The notes under the pieces were generated by a model that had not been told where the DNA came from, did no database searches, and worked only from the letters and a program-made list of their open reading frames with translations. The translations under genes and the position numbers were made by a program. A stretch of 64,000 nt of DNA from Crossiella sp. SN42 (GTDB lineage: Bacteria; Actinomycetota; Actinomycetes; Mycobacteriales; Pseudonocardiaceae), in NCBI RefSeq assembly GCF_023897065.1, contig NZ_JAMHIV010000002.1, positions 124,001 to 188,000 on the forward strand, in the 5' to 3' direction. This document shows, piece after piece, positions 1 to 14,577 of this stretch. Positions within the stretch are counted from its first letter, which is position 1; each line of letters opens with the position of its first letter.

Positions 1-584
1 AGGGTGTAGGACACCCGGCCGGAGACCACACTGCCGGAGCTGCCGGTGGCCAGGTAGCCCTCCACGCCCGGCGGCACCTCGTGCATCCGCGGCGCGTAGT
101 CGTGGTACATCAGGCCCGCGTACACGCCGGTCTTGCTGCCACGCAAGGAGTTCGGGTCGATGCCGGCCCGCTCGAAGGCCTCCCAGGAGGTCTCCAGCAG
201 CAGCCGCTGCTGCGGGTCCATGGCCAGGGCTTCACGCGGGGAGATGCCGAAGAAGTCCGGGTCGAACTCGTCGGCGTCGTGCAGGAACCCGCTTTCGCGC
301 ACGTAGGCGGTGCCGGAGCGGTCCGGGTCGGGGTCGTACAGGGATTCCAGGTCCCAGCCGCGGTTGACGGGGAACGGCGTGATGCCGTCCCCGCCCGCCG
401 CGACCAGGTCCCACAGCTGTTCGGGGCTGCTGACCCCGCCGGGGAACCGGCAGGCCATGCCGATGATCGCGATCGGCTCCTGGTCCTGGGACTCCAGCTC
501 GGCCACCCGTCGCCGCGCGTCGCGCAGGTCGACGGTGGCCCGCCGGAGGTAGTCCAGGAGCTTCTGCTCGTTTTCGTTCGACAC
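1..584 (-). CDS. Modular type I polyketide synthase, N-terminal fragment (module 5 KS; truncated by window edge)
   Basis: Third gene of the PKS assembly line; only the first ~194 codons are present and the reading frame is open to the left edge. It opens with a GTG at 582-584 and a class I N-terminal docking helix (residues ~1-30, starting [15 protein letters not shown], rich in Arg/Leu/Glu) that closely resembles the docking helix of the neighbouring PKS at 14585. A ketosynthase follows ([15 protein letters not shown], then [25 protein letters not shown]). The catalytic Cys lies beyond the edge, so KS activity cannot be judged. It is 39 bp downstream of the preceding PKS gene on the same strand and is presumably co-transcribed. 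By gene order it should receive the chain from module 4. Confidence 0.95.
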   Translation of the reverse strand, partial: MSNENEQKLLDYLRRATVDLRDARRRVAELESQDQEPIAIIGMACRFPGGVSSPEQLWDLVAAGGDGITPFPVNRGWDLESLYDPDPDRSGTAYVRESGFLHDADEFDPDFFGISPREALAMDPQQRLLLETSWEAFERAGIDPNSLRGSKTGVYAGLMYHDYAPRMHEVPPGVEGYLATGSSGSVVSGRVSYT

Positions 585-623
585 TGCCCTCAGCCCCCAA
601 AGCCGATACGGGTTGTTGTTGCG

Positions 624-3600
624 CTACAGCAGACCGAGCTCGCGGTCCAGCACGTCGAACAGCTCGTCCGCGGTCGCGGTCTCCAGCGCCTCGTCCGCGC
701 GCTGTTCGTCACCGGGTGTCTCGTTCCATTTCGCCAGCACCGCCTGCAACCGGGCGGTGACCGTGGTGCGGGTGGCCTCGTCGGCGGGCAGCGCCTCCAG
801 GGCGGCGGCCAGCCGGTCGAGCTCGGCGAGCACCGGCGCTGGTGCCCCTGCCGTCGCTCCCCCGCTCACGGGGGCGAGCTCCTCGTCCAGGTGCTGGGCG
901 AGGGCCTTCGGCGACGGGTAGTCGAAGATCAGCGTGGCCGGCAGCCGCAGCCCGGAGGCGGCGTTGAGCCGGTTGCGCAGTTCGACCGCGGTCAGCGAGT
1001 CGAAGCCCAGTTCCAGGAAGCCCCTGGTGGCGTCGACCGCCTCGGCTGCGCTGTGTCCCAGCACGGCCGCCGTGTGGGTGCGCACCAGGTCCAGCAGCAC
1101 CCGGCCGCGTTCGGCCGCCGGGGCACTGGCCAGCCGGTCCCGCAACGACGGTCCCTGTTCGGCCGTGGCGGAAACGGCCTCCAGGGTCCGCCGAACCGGG
1201 GTCCGGACCAGACCGCGCAGCAGCGGCGGCGCCTCACCCTGGAACACCGTGGTGTCCCAGCGCATCGGCACCACCGTCGCTGCGTCAACGGTGCGGGCCG
1301 CGTCGAAGAGAAGCAACCCCAGTTCCGAAGTCAGGGGGGTCACCCCTGTCCGGGCCATCCGCTGCTTGTCCGCCTCCGCCAGGCCCGCGGCCATGCCGCC
1401 TTCGCCCCACGGTCCCCAGGCCAGCGACACCCCGGGCTTGCCCTGGTCCCTGCGCTGCTGGGCGAGCGCGTCCAGGTAGGCGTTGGCGGCGGCGTAGCTG
1501 CTCTGCCCGGCCTGGCCGAGGGTGGCCGAGGCGGAGGAGAACAGCACCAGGTCGACCTCGGGGTCGAGCAGCTCGGCCAGGTGCCGGGCGGCCTCGACCT
1601 TGGGGCGCAGCACCGCGTCCACCCGCTCCGGGGTGAGCGCGGTCACCACGCCGTCGTCGAGCACCCCGGCGGTGTGGATCACCGCACTCAGCGGGTGTGC
1701 CTCGATCAGCGCGGCCACCGCGTCCCGGTCGGCCACATCGCAGGCCACCACGTGCACCGTCGCGCCGAGCCCGGTCAGCTCGTCCCGGAGCTCCGCCGCG
1801 CCCGGTGCGGCCAGGCCGCGGCGGCTGGCCAGCACCAGCCGGCGCACCCCGTGCTCGGCGACCACGTGCCGGGCCAGCAGCGAGCCGAGGCTGCCACTGG
1901 CACCGGTGATCAGCACCGCTCGCTCGGCATCCCACTGCGGCGCAACGCCTGCCGCGACCGCCTTGGCCAGGCGGGCGGCGAACAGCTTGCCGTTCTCGAT
2001 CTTCAGCCAGGGCTCGTCCGCGTACAGCTCGGCCGACCCGTCGGTCTCGATCACCTGGAACCGCCCGGGGTTCTCCGACTCGGCCGAGCGCATCAGCCCG
2101 GCGGCGGCCGCCCCGGCGAGGTCCCCGGTGCGGATGACGAGCACCATGCGCTCGTCCTCTGGCCGTTCGGCCAGCCAGTTCTGCACCAGGGCGAGGACCT
2201 CGTGCACGACCGGCCCGGTTTCCCCGGCGGGGCAGGGCACCAGCGTGACCTCTCGGCCCCGCTCGGTGGCCTGCACCGGGATCCAGTCCAGGCGGAACAG
2301 GTCCTTCTGCGTGCGGGCGGCCTGGATCTGCTCCGCCGCAACGGGTCGCAGGGTCAGCGACTCGACCGTGACCACCGGGTTGCCCGCGGCGTCAGTGGCC
2401 TCGATGGTCACCGTCTCGCGCCCGGCCGGGGTCACCTTGACCCGCAGCGCGGCCGCCCCGGACCCGTGCAGGGTCACGCCGGCCCAGTTGAACGGCAGCC
2501 AGCCACCCTCGGGCAGTACGCCGAGGCCGAGGCTGTGCAGGGCCGCGTCGAGCAGCGCCGGGTGCAGGCCGAACTTCCCGGCCGGGCCGGGCAGCGCGAT
2601 CTCGGCGTACACGGTCTCGCCGTCCCGCCAGGCCGCGCGCAGGCCCTGGAACACCGGCCCGTAGTCCAGCCCGCGGGCGCTCATCGACGAGTAGAGCTCG
2701 TCCACCGCAACGCTTTCCCCGGCTGGCGGCCAGGTCAGCGCGGGCGGGGTGGCCGCTCCGGTGCCGAGCAGGCCACTGGCGTGCCGGGTCCACTCGCCGT
2801 CCTCGTCCAGCCTGGAGTGCACGGTCAGCGACCGCTGCCCGGACTGCTCCGCGCCCACGGTCAGCTGCACCCGCACGCCGCCCTGCTCGGGCAGCACCAG
2901 CGGGGCCTCCAGGGTCAGGTCCACTAGCCGGTCGCAGCCGACCTGGTCACCGGCGGCGATGGCCAGCTCGACGAAGGCCGTGCCGGGCACCACGACCGAG
3001 CCGTGCACCAGGTGGTCGGCCAGCCAGGGCTGGGCCCGCCGGGACAGCCGCCCGGTGAGCAGCACGCCGCCGGAGTCGGGCAGCGGGATGGCCGCGCCGA
3101 GCAGCGGGTGGTCCACATCGGACAGTCCGGCCGCGCTGACGTCGGCGGTGGCCGGGGCGTCCAGCCAGTACCGGCTGCGCTGGAACGGGTAGCTGGGCAG
3201 GTCGACGCGGGCGCCGCCCTTGCCGGCGAACACCGCGGCCCAGTCCGGGGAGTGGCCGTGCACGTGCGCGGTGGCCAGCGCGGTGTGCGCGGCGGCCAGT
3301 TCGGCCCGGTCCTTGCGCAGCACCGGGACCAGCACCGGTTCCGCCTCGGCCAGGCAGTCCTGGCCCATCGCGGAGAGCACCCCGTCCGGGCCGAGCTCGA
3401 CGAACACGCCGACCCCGGCGTCAGCCAGCGCGCGCATCCCGTCCAGGAACCGCACCGCGTCCCGGACGTGCCGCACCCAGTACTCCGCCGTGGTCAGCTC
3501 GGCCCCGGCAACCGCGCCGGTCACCGTGGACACGATCGGAATCACCGGCTCGCGGTACTCCAGTTCCTCCGCCACCGCCCGGAACTCGGCCAGCATCGGG

Positions 3601-6600
3601 GCCATCCGCGGCGAGTGGAAGGCGTGGCTGACGGTCAGCCGCCGCGTCTTGCGTCCCTGTGCGGCAAGGAGCTCGGCGACATCGGCCACCGCCTCCTCGT
3701 CACCGGAGACGACCACCGCGGCCGGGCCGTTGACCGCGGCGATGCCGACCTGGTCCTCGCGACCGGCCAGCAGTGGCAGCACCTCGTGCTCGCCCGCCTG
3801 CACCGCGACCATCGCGCCACCGCTAGGCAGCGCCTGCATCAACCGGCCGCGCGCGGCGACCAGCTTGGCCGCGTCGGCCAGGGAGAACACCCCGGCCACG
3901 TGCGCGGCGGCCAGCTCGCCGATGGAGTGCCCGGCCAGGAAGTCCGGTCGCAGGCCCCAGGACTCGACCAGCCGGAACAGCGCCACTTCCAGCGCGAACA
4001 GCACCGGCTGGGTGTAGCCGGTCTCGTTGATCAGCTCGCCGCCGTCGAAGGCGACTTCCAGCACCGGCCGGTCCAGGTGCTTGTCCAGCTCGGCGCAGGC
4101 GGTGTCGAAGGCTTCGGCGAACACCGGGAACTCCCGGTACAGCTCAGCTCCGGCCCCGACCCGCTGAGCGCCCTGGCCGGTGAACAGGAAGGCGAGCTTG
4201 TCGTTGCGGTTGGTGCCGGTGACCAGCTCGGCGGCCAGGTCGCCGCGGGCCAGCGCGCGCAGGCCGTCCAGCTGGGCGTCGCGGTCACCGAGCACGGCGG
4301 CCCGGTGCTCGAACACACCCCGGCTGGTGGCCAGCGCCGCGCCGAGGTCGGCCGAGCTGACACCGTCCACAAAGGACAACAGCTGGGCGGCCGAGTCGGC
4401 GAGGGCCTGCGGGGTGCGGGCGGAGAGCAGCCAGGGCAGCTCACCCTCAGACGCGGGCACGGGCTCCTCGGCGGGGGCCTGCTCCAGGATGGTGTGCGCG
4501 TTGGTGCCGCTCACCCCGAAGCTGGACACGGCCGCCCGGCGGATGCCGTCCGGCCAAGGCTGGGCCTCGGTGAGCAGCGAGACCGCGCCGGCGGACCAGT
4601 CCACGTGCGGCGAGGGCTCGTCCACGTGCAGGGTCCTGGGCAGCACGCCGTTGCGCATCGCCATGACCATCTTGATGATCCCGGCCACGCCCGCGGCGGC
4701 CTGGGTGTGCCCGATGTTGGACTTCAGCGAACCCAGCCACAGCGGGGTTTCCCGGTCCTGGCCGTAGGTGGCCAGCACGGCCTGGGCCTCGATCGGGTCA
4801 CCGAGCCGGGTGCCGGTGCCGTGCGCCTCCACCACGTCGATGTCCGAAGTGGACAGTCCGGCGTTGGCCAGCGCCTGGCGGATCACCCGCTGCTGGGACG
4901 GCCCGTTGGGCGCGGTGAGCCCGTTGGACGCGCCGTCCTGGTTGATCGCGCTGCCCTTGACCACGGCCAGGATCGGGTGGCCGTTGCGCTGGGCGTCGGA
5001 GAGGCGCTCGACCAGCAGCATGCCGACGCCCTCCGACCAGCCGGTGCCGTCGGCGGCCGCGGCGAACGGTTTGCACCGCCCGTCCTCGGACAGCCCGCGC
5101 TGCCGGGAGAACTCCACGAACGCGGCCGGGCTGGACATCACGGTGACCCCGCCGGCCAGCGCCATCGTGCACTCGCCCTGCCGCAGCGACTGCGCGGCCA
5201 GGTGCAGCGCGACCAGCGAGGAGGAGCAGGCGGTGTCCACGGTGACCGCGGGGCCTTCCAGGCCGAGCACGTAGGAGACCCGGCCGGAGGCGACCGCGGT
5301 GGCGCTGCCGGTGAGGAAGTAGCCCTCCGCGCCGGTGCCCGCGTTCACCAGGTCCGCACCATAACCCTGGGCGGAGACGCCGACGAACACGCCGGTCTGC
5401 CCGCCGCGCAACGAAGCCGGGTCGATGCCCGCGCGTTCGACCGCGGTCCAGGAGGCCTCCAGCAGCAGGCGCTGCTGCGGGTCCATCGCGGTGGCCTCGC
5501 GCGGCGAGATGCCGAAGAAGGCCGCGTCGAAGTCGGTGGCGCCGTCGACGAACCCGCCGGAGTCGGTGGCGGACAGGCCGGGCCGTCCGCCGGTGCCCAG
5601 CAGCTGATCGAGGTCCCAGCCGCGGTCCTGCGGGAAGGTGCTGATCGCGTCCACCCCGCCGTCCACCAGCTGCCACAGCGCCTCCGGCGAGTCGACCCCG
5701 CCGGGGAAGCGGCAGGCCATGCCGACGATCGCGATCGGCTCATCGTCCACAGTGGACGCCGTGACGACCTGCTGGTCCGGGGTGTCCCCGGTGAGCTGGG
5801 CGGCCAGCTCGCGGGCCAGCGCGGCCGGGTTGGGGTGGTCGAAGACCAGGGTGGTGGGCAGGGTCAGGCCGGTGGCGGTGGCCAGCCGGTTGCGCAGCTC
5901 GACCGCGGTCAGCGAGTCGAAACCCAGCTCCCGGAAGGCGATCGCGGGTTCGACCGCCTCGGTGGTGGCGTGTCCGAGCACGGCGGCGACCTCGGTGCGC
6001 ACCAGCTCCAGCAGCGCCCGCTCGCGGTCGGCCGCGGTGCGCCCGGCGAAGGCGTCCACCGGGGTGTCCGCGACCACCTGTTCGGCCGCGAGCAGCAGCT
6101 TGACCTCGGGGATCTCGCTGATCAGCGGGCGGTCCCGCATCGCGGTGAAGCCGGGCGCGAACCGGGCCCAGTCCACCTCGGCCACGGTCACCGTGACGTC
6201 CTCCGCGTCCATCGCCTGCTGCAGCGCGGAGATCGCCAGCTCCGGGTCCAGCGCGGGCAGGCCGAGCCGCCGCAGCTGGTCGGCCGCCGAGCCGTCGGCG
6301 ACCATGCCGCCGCCGTCCCAGGGCCCCCAGGCCACCGCGGTGCCCGCCTTGCCGTCCGCGCGGCGGCGCTGCACCAGCGCGTCCAGGTAGGCGTTGGCCG
6401 CGGCGTAACCGCCCTGGCCGCCGCTGCCCCAGGTGCCGGCGATCGAGGAGAACACCACGAACGCGTCCAGGTCACCGGTCAGCTCGTCCAGGTTGCGCGC
6501 GCCGTCGACCTTGGCGCGCAACACCTCGGCCAGCGCGGCCTGGTCGGTGTCCATCAGCGCGCGGAACTCCACCGCGCCCGCGGTGTGCACCACGGCATCC

Positions 6601-9600
6601 ACCGGCTGCCCGGCGAGCAACGCGGCCAGCGCGTCCCGGTCCGCGACATCGCAGGCGGCCAGGGTGACCCGGGCGCCGAGCGCGGTCAGCTCCTCCTGAA
6701 GTTCGGTCGCGCCAGGGGCTTCCGCGCCGCGGCGGCTGGTGAGCACCAGGTGCTCGGCCCCGTTCCCGGCCAGCCAGCGCGCGACCCGCGCACCGAGTCC
6801 GCCGGTGCCACCGGTGACCAGCACGGTCCCGGCTGGCCGCCAGTTCCGGCGGCTCACCGCGGGCGCGCGGTCCAGTCGTCGCACGTGCGCCCCGGAAGCG
6901 CGCACCGCGACCTGGTCCTCGGTGCCCGCGGCGAGCACACCGGCGATCCGCCCGAAGGCCCGCTCGTCCAGCCGCTCCGGCAGGTCCAGCAGACCGCCCC
7001 AGCGCTGCGGCAGCTCCAGGCCGACCACCCGGCCAAGGCCCCACACCAGCGCCTGCTCGGGGTCACGCACCGGGTCGGCCTTGGCCACCGACACCGCGCC
7101 CCGAGTCAGCAGCCACAGCGGCGCGTCGATCCCGGCGTCGCCGAGCGCCTGCGTCAGGGTCAGCGTCTCGGCCAGGCCCAGCACCGCCAGCACACCGTCC
7201 ACTTCGGACAGTCGAGCGGCCAGCCCGGCCCGGTCCACGCCGGATTCCAGCACCAGCTGCTCGATCCGCGCGCCCTGTCCGATCAGCCCCTCGGCCAGCT
7301 CGGTCTCCGGCGCGGTGCTGACCAGCAGCCAGTTCCCGGACAGCTTCCCGGTGAGGGCCTTCGGCCGCCAGTTCACCCGGTACCGCCAGCCGTCCACAGT
7401 GGACTCGGTCTTGCGCCGCTGCCGCCAGGCGGCCAGCGCGGGCAGCACCTCGCGCAGCGGGGCGGCGTCCACGTCCAGCACCGAGGCCAGCTCGGTCAGC
7501 TCCGCCTTGTCCACCGCGGCCCAGAACTCGGCCTCGACGCGGTCGGTCTCGGTGACCTCGGCGGGTCCGGCCGCCAGCCAGAACCGCTCGCGCTGGAAGG
7601 CGTAGGTGGGCAGCTCGATCCGCCGCGCCCCGGACCCGGCGAAGTAGCCGGTCCAGTCCACCGCGATCCCGCGCACGTGCGCCTCCGCCAGCGCGCCGGC
7701 CACGGCCAGCGGCTCCGGCCGGTCCGCCCGGAGCGCGGGCACAAACGCCGCCTCCGCCAGGCATTCCTGGCCCATGCCGGACAGCACCCCGCCCGGCCCC
7801 AGTTCGATGAAGGTGCGCACACCCTGCTCGCCGAGTGCCCGCACGCCGTCGGCGAAGCGCACCGCCTCCCGGACGTGCCGCACCCAGTACTCCGCGGTGC
7901 CCAGCTCCGCACCGGCGATCGCGCCGGTCACGTTGGACACCACCGGAATCTCCGCCGCACCGAAGGCCACGCCTTCGGCGACCGCGCGGAACTCCGCCAG
8001 CATCGGCTCCATCAGCACCGAGTGGAAGGCGTGGCTCACGGTCAGCCGCTTGCTCTTGCGCTCCCCAAGCCGGGCGACCACCTCGGTCACCGCGGCCTCC
8101 TCGCCGGAGACGACCACGGAGGTCGGCCCGTTGACCGCGGCGATGTCCACCGCGAGGCCGTCCAGCAGCGGCCTGACCTCCTCCTCGGTGGCCTGCACGG
8201 CCAGCATCGCGCCCCCGCTGGGCAGCGCCTGCATCAACCGGCCACGGGCCGCCACCAGCTTCGCGGCGTCCACCAGCGACAACACCCCGGCAACGTGCGC
8301 GGCGGCCAGCTCGCCGATGGAGTGTCCGGCCACGAAGTCCGGCCGCACACCCCAGCTCTCGAACAACCGGAACAGCGCGACCTCGATCGCGAACAGCGCG
8401 GGCTGGGTGAACTCGGTCTGGTGCAGCTCTTCGCCGTCCAGGATCTCGCGCACCGGCTTGGCCAGGTGCCGGTCCAGCTCGTCGCACACCGCATCGAAGG
8501 CGGCTGCGAACACCGGGAACACCCGCAACGCCTGACCCATGCTGAGGCGCTGGGAACCCTGGCCGGAGAACAGGAACGCCACCTTGCCCGCCACCGGCGA
8601 ACCGAGCACCAGCCCGGCGGCCGAGCGGCCTTCGGCGAGCGCGTCCAGTGCGGTGGCCGGGTCCTCGGCGACGATCACGGCGCGACGGTTGTGCGTGCCG
8701 CGGCTGCTGAGCAGCGAGTAGGCCAGGTCGAGCGGGTCCACGGAGTCGAGGACCGGCCGCAGCGCGGCGGCCTGGGCGCGCAGGGCGGTCTCGCTGCGGG
8801 CGGAGATCGCGATCGGCAGGACCGCCGGTGCGGTGCCGCCGACCGGAGTAGCCGCGCTTTCCGGCGCCTGCTCCAGGATCGTGTGCGCGTTGGTGCCGCT
8901 GATGCCGAAGGCCGACACCGCGGCCCGCCTCGGACGCCCGACCTCCGGCCAGGCCACCTGCTCGCTCAGCAGCGAGACCGCACCGGCCGACCAGTTCACG
9001 TGCGGCGAGGGCTCGTCCACGTGCAGCGTCTTCGGGGCCACGCCGTGTCGCAGGGCCAGGACCATCTTGATCAGTCCGGCGATACCGGCCGCGGCCTGGG
9101 TGTGCCCGATGTTGGACTTCACCGAGCCGAGCAGCAGCGGGTGCGCCCGGTCCTGGCCGTAGGTGGCCAGCAGGGCCTGGGCCTCGATCGGGTCACCCAG
9201 CTTGGTGCCGGTGCCGTGCGCCTCCACCACGTCGACGTCCGAAGTGGACAGTCCGGCGTCGGCCAGCGCGGCCCGGATGACCCGCTGCTGGGCCGGTCCG
9301 TTGGGGGCGGTGAGGCCGTTGGACGCGCCGTCCTGGTTGACCGCACTGCCGCGGATCACGGCGAGCACCGGGTGCCCGTTGCGCTGCGCGTCGGAGAGGC
9401 GCTCGACCAGCACCATGCCCACGCCCTCGCCCCAGCCGGTGCCGTCCGCGGCGGCCGCGAAGGCCTTGCAGCGGCCGTCGGGGGCCAGGCCGCGCTGGCG
9501 GGAGAACTCGACGAACACGCCGGGGGTGGACATCACCGTGACGCCACCGGCGAGGGCCATGCCGACGTCGCCGCGGCGCAGCGCCTGCACCGCCCAGTGC

Positions 9601-12600
9601 AGGGCGACCAGCGAGGCCGAGCAGGCGGTGTCCACGGTGACCGCGGGGCCTTCCAGGCCGAAGGTGTAGGAGATGCGGCCGGAGATCACGCTGGCCGCGT
9701 TGCCGGTGCCCAGGTAGCCCTCCACGCCTTCGGGCGCGGTGCTGAGCAGGCCGGCGTAGTCCTGGCCGTTGGTGCCGACGAACACCCCGGCCTTGCTGCC
9801 GCGCACCGTGGCCGGGTCGATGCCCGCGTGCTCGAAGGCCTCCCAGGAGGTCTCCAGCAGCAGCCGCTGCTGCGGGTCCATGGCCAGCGCCTCGCGCGGC
9901 GAGATGCCGAAGAAGGCGGCGTCGAAGTCGGTTGCGGTGTCGAGGAACCCGCCCTCGCGGGCGTAGCTCTTGCCGGGGCGGTCGGGGTCCGGGTCGTACA
10001 GGTCCGGGTCCCAGCCGCGGTCGGCGGGCAGGCCGGTGAGCACGTCCGCGCCCTCGGTGAGCAGCCGCCAGTAGTCCTCGGGGCTCATCACACCGCCGGG
10101 GAACCGGCAGGCCATGCCGACGATCGCGATCGGTTCATCGTCCACAGTGGACATCGCGACCACGGCGGCCTCGGTGACCGCGCCGAGCAGTTCCGCAAGC
10201 AGGAAGTCGGTGAGTGCCAGCGGGGTCGGGTAGTCGAAGACCAGGGTGGTGGGCAGGGTCAGGCCGGTGGCGGTGGCCAGCCGGTTGCGCAGCTCGACCG
10301 CGGTCAGCGAGTCGAAACCGGCTTCCCGGAAGGCCTTCTCCGGCTCCACCGCCTCCGCCCCGGCGTGGCCGAGCACGGCGGCGACGCTGGTGCGGACCTG
10401 CTCCAGCAGGAACCCGTGCCGCTGCGCGACCGGGAGCTTGCCGAGCTTGGCGGCCAGCGCGGAGTCCGCCTGCGGCGCGGCCGGGGCGGCCACGGCCTTG
10501 CGGCGGTGCAGTTCGGGGATCTCGCTGATCAGGCGGCTCGGGCGGGCCGCGGTGAAGGCCGGGCCGAACAGCTCCCAGTCCACGTCGACGATCGCGACCA
10601 CGGTGTCCTCGCGGTCCAGGACCCCTTGCAGGGCCTCGATCGCGGTGTCGGCGGCCATCGGCGGCAGCCCGGCGCGGCGCAGTCGCTCGCCGATCGCGGC
10701 GTCGGCCATGCCGCCGTCGGCCCAGGGGCCCCAGCCGATGGAGGTGGCGGGCAGGCCCTGGGCGCGGCGGTGTTCGGCGAGGGCGTCCAGGTAGGCGTTG
10801 GCGGCGGCGTAGTTGGCCTGGCCCGCGGTGCCGACCATGCCGGTGACCGAGGAGAACAGCACGAACGCGTCCAGCTCACCGGTCAGCTCGTGCAGGTTGC
10901 GGGCGGCGTCCACCTTGGGGCGCAGCACGGTGTCCAGGCGGTCCGGGGTGAGGCTGCCGATCAGGCCGTCGTCGAGCACCCCGGCGGTGTGGATCACCGC
11001 GTTGACCGGGTGCTCGGCCAGCAGCGCGGCCACCGCCTCGCGGTCGGCGGCATCGCAGGCGGCCAGGGTGACGGTGACGCCAAGGGCCTCCAGGTCGGCG
11101 GCCAGTTCGGTCGCACCGGGGGCTTCCGCGCCACGGCGGCTGGTGAGCACCAGGTGCTCGGCGCCGTTGCGGGCCAGCCAGCGGGCGACCCGCGCGCCGA
11201 GCGCGCCGGTGCCGCCGGTGACCAGCACGGTGCCGCGCGGCCGCCAGGACCGCTTCGGGGCAACGGCGTCGGCGTGCGCGAACCGCCGGACGTAGCTGCC
11301 GGAGGGGCGCAGGGCGAGCTGGTCCTCGGCGCCGGTCAGGGCACCGGCCAGGCGGGACAGCGAGCGCTCGTCCAGCTCGGCGGGCAGGTCGATGAGGCCG
11401 CCCCAGCGTTCGGGGTGTTCCAGCGCGGCAACCAGTCCGAGGCCCCAGACCTGGGCCTGCTCCGGGTTGGGCAGCTGTTCGCCGCCGACCGAGACCGCGC
11501 CCTGGGTGAGGCACCACAGCGGGGCCGGGCACCGCGCGTCCCCGAGTCCGCGCACCAGCGCGAGTGCCTGGTGCACATCGCCGACGGAGAGCACCCCGGC
11601 GAGGTCGAGCACTCCGGCGGCGTTGAGCGCGCCGGCCGCGTCCGCGATTTCGCGCACCTCGGCGCCCGCCGCGGTGAGCGCCCCGACCAGCTCGGGCTGG
11701 GCGGACCCGACCAGCAGCCAGGTGCCGGTCAGCGAACTGTCCACAGTGGACTCCGGCTGCCAGTTGATCCGGTAGCGCCAGCCGTCGGCGATCGAGCGGA
11801 CCGGGGCCTTCGGGGTCAGCTCCAGCCAGAAGCGTTCCCGCTGGAAGGCGTAGGTGGGCAGCTCGACCCGCCGGCCGCCCTCGAACAGCGCGGTCCAGTC
11901 GACCCGGACGCCCCTGGTGAACAACCGGCCCAGCGCGGTGACCGCGGCCGCAGACTCCGGCCGGTCCTTGCGCAGCGCGGACAGGAAGGCCGCACCGGGC
12001 GCGGACTCCGGCCCCATCGCGGACAGCACGCCGTCCGGCCCCAGCTCCAGGAAGGTGGCGACCCCGGCCTCGGCCAGCGCGCGCACCCCGTCGGCGAAGC
12101 GCACCGCACCCCGGACGTGCCGCACCCAGTACTCCGCGGTGCCCAGCTCCTCCCCCGCGACCGCGCCGGTCACGTTGGACACCACCGGAATCCGCGCGGG
12201 CGCGTAGTTCACGCTTTCCGCGACCGCCCGGAACTCGGCCAGCATCCCGTCCATGTGCGGGGAGTGGAAGGCGTGCGAGACCCGCAGCCGCTTGACCTTG
12301 CGCCCCTTAGCTTCCAGCCCTGCGGCGACCTCGGTGGTGGCGTCCTCGTCACCCGCGATCACCAGGGCGTTCGGCCCGTTGATCGCGGCGATGTCCACCG
12401 CCAGCCCGTCCAGCAGCGGCGCGACCTCGTCTTCGGTGGCCTGCACCGCGATCATCGCGCCACCACCGGGCAGCGCCTGCATCAACCGGCCACGCGCGGC
12501 CACCAGCTTCGCCGCGTCGGCCAGCGTCAGCACTCCGGCCACGTGCGCCGCGGCCAGCTCGCCGATGGAGTGCCCGGCCACGAAGTCCGGCCGCACACCC

Positions 12601-14577
12601 CAGGACTCGTACAGCCGGAACAGCGCGACCTCGATCGCGAACAACGCGGGCTGGGTGAACGCGGTCTGGTGCAGTTCGTCGGTGTCCAGCACCGCGCGCA
12701 GCGGGCGGGCGAGGTGCTGGTCCAGTTCGGCGGCCACCGCGTCGAAGGCGGCGGCGAAGGCCGGGAAGGTCTCGGCCAGCTCCCGGCCCATGGCCAGGCG
12801 CTGGGATCCCTGGCCGGTGAACAGGACCGCCAGCTTGCCGGGGGTGACCGCGCCGGTGTGCACGCCGGGGGCATCGAGGCCCTCGGCGAAGGCGGCGAGC
12901 GCGTCGCGGGCCTCAGTGAGACCGGTGGCGGCGAGCACGGCGCGGTGCTCGAAGGCGGGCCGGTTGGCCAGCGAGAAGCCGAGGTCGAGCAGGGAAGCGG
13001 GACTTCCGTCCACAAAGGACACGAGCTGGGCGGCCTGGGCGCGGAGGGCTTCAGGGGTCTTGGCGGAGAGGGCGAGCGGAAGCTGCGCCAGGGCGGCGGT
13101 CCCCTGCCGGGCGGCAGTCGCGTGCTCGGCGGCGGTGCCGTGCTTGGCGGCGGGCGCGGCGTCCTCGTCCGTGGCCGGACCAGCCCCCTCCCCCGTCACC
13201 GGAGGCGCGGCCTCGATGATGGTGTGCGCGTTGGTGCCGCTGATCCCGAACGAGGAGATCCCCGCCCGGTGCGGGTTGCCGGTCTCCGGCCAGGGCTGCG
13301 GCTCGGTGAGCAGCGCCACCGAACCGGCCGACCAGTCCACGTGCGGCGAGGGCTCGTCCACGTGCAGGGTCTTGGGCAGCAGCCCGTGCCGCATCGCCAT
13401 GACCATCTTGATCACGCCGCCGACCCCGGCCGCCGCCTGGGTGTGTCCGACGTTGGACTTGAAGGAGCCCAGCAGCAGCGGGTTCTCCCGGTCCTGCCCG
13501 TAGGTGGCCAGCAGGGCCTGGGCCTCGATCGGGTCACCCAGCTTGGTGCCGGTGCCGTGCGCCTCCACCGCGTCCACTTCGGACGGTGTGAGCTGGGCGT
13601 CGGCGAGCGCGTCCCTGATCACCGCTTCCTGCGCCAGGCCGTTCGGCGCGGTGAGCCCGTTCGAGGCGCCGTCCTGGTTGACCGCGCTGCCACGCACCAC
13701 GGCCAAGATCGGGTGGCCGTTGCGCTGCGCGTCGGACAGGCGCTCCAGCAACAGCATCCCCGCGCCCTCGGACCAGGAGGTGCCGTCCGCGGCCGCGGCG
13801 AAGGACTTGCAGCGGCCGTCGGGGGCCAGGCCGCGCTGGCGGGAGAACTCGACGAAGGAGTTGGGCGTGGACATGACCGCCGCGCCACCGGCCAGGGCCA
13901 GCGTGCACTCGCCCTTGCGCAGCGACTGCACGGCCAGGTGCAGCGCCACCAGCGAGGACGAACACGCGGTGTCCACGGTGACCGCGGGGCCTTCCAGCCC
14001 GAAGGTGTAGGCGACCCGGCCGGAGACCACGCTGCCCAGGTTGCCGGTCAGCAGGTAGCCGGAGACCTCGGCCGGTGCCTCCTCCGGACGGTTGGCGTAG
14101 TCGTGGTACATCAGCCCCGCGTACACGCCGGTCTTGGTGCCGCGCAGGGACTCCGGGTCGATGCCGGCCCGCTCGAAGGCCTCCCAGGAGGTCTCCAGCA
14201 GCAGCCGCTGCTGCGGGTCCATGGCCAGCGCCTCGCGCGGGGAGATGCCGAAGAAGCCGGGGTCGAACTCGGCGGCCTCGTGCAGGAACCCGCTCTCCCG
14301 CACGTACACGCTGTCCGGGCGCTCGCCGGTGGGGTCGTAGAGGGCGTCCAGGTCCCAGCCGCGGTCGGCCGGGAACGGGGAGATGCCGTCACGGCCGCCC
14401 GCGACCATGTCCCACAGCTGTTCCGGGGTGGCCACACCGCCGGGGAAGCGGCAGCTCATCGCGACGATCGCGATCGGCTCGTGCTCCCGCACCTCGATCT
14501 CCTGGAGCCGGGCCCTGGTGCGGTGCAGGTCGGCGGTGACGCGCTTGAGGTAGTCGACGAGCTTCTGCTCAGTGGAC

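Noticed and set aside
624-4100. Enoylreductase domain in module 4
   Set aside because: The DH-KR interval contains only the KR structural subdomain; no ER nucleotide-binding motif is present.
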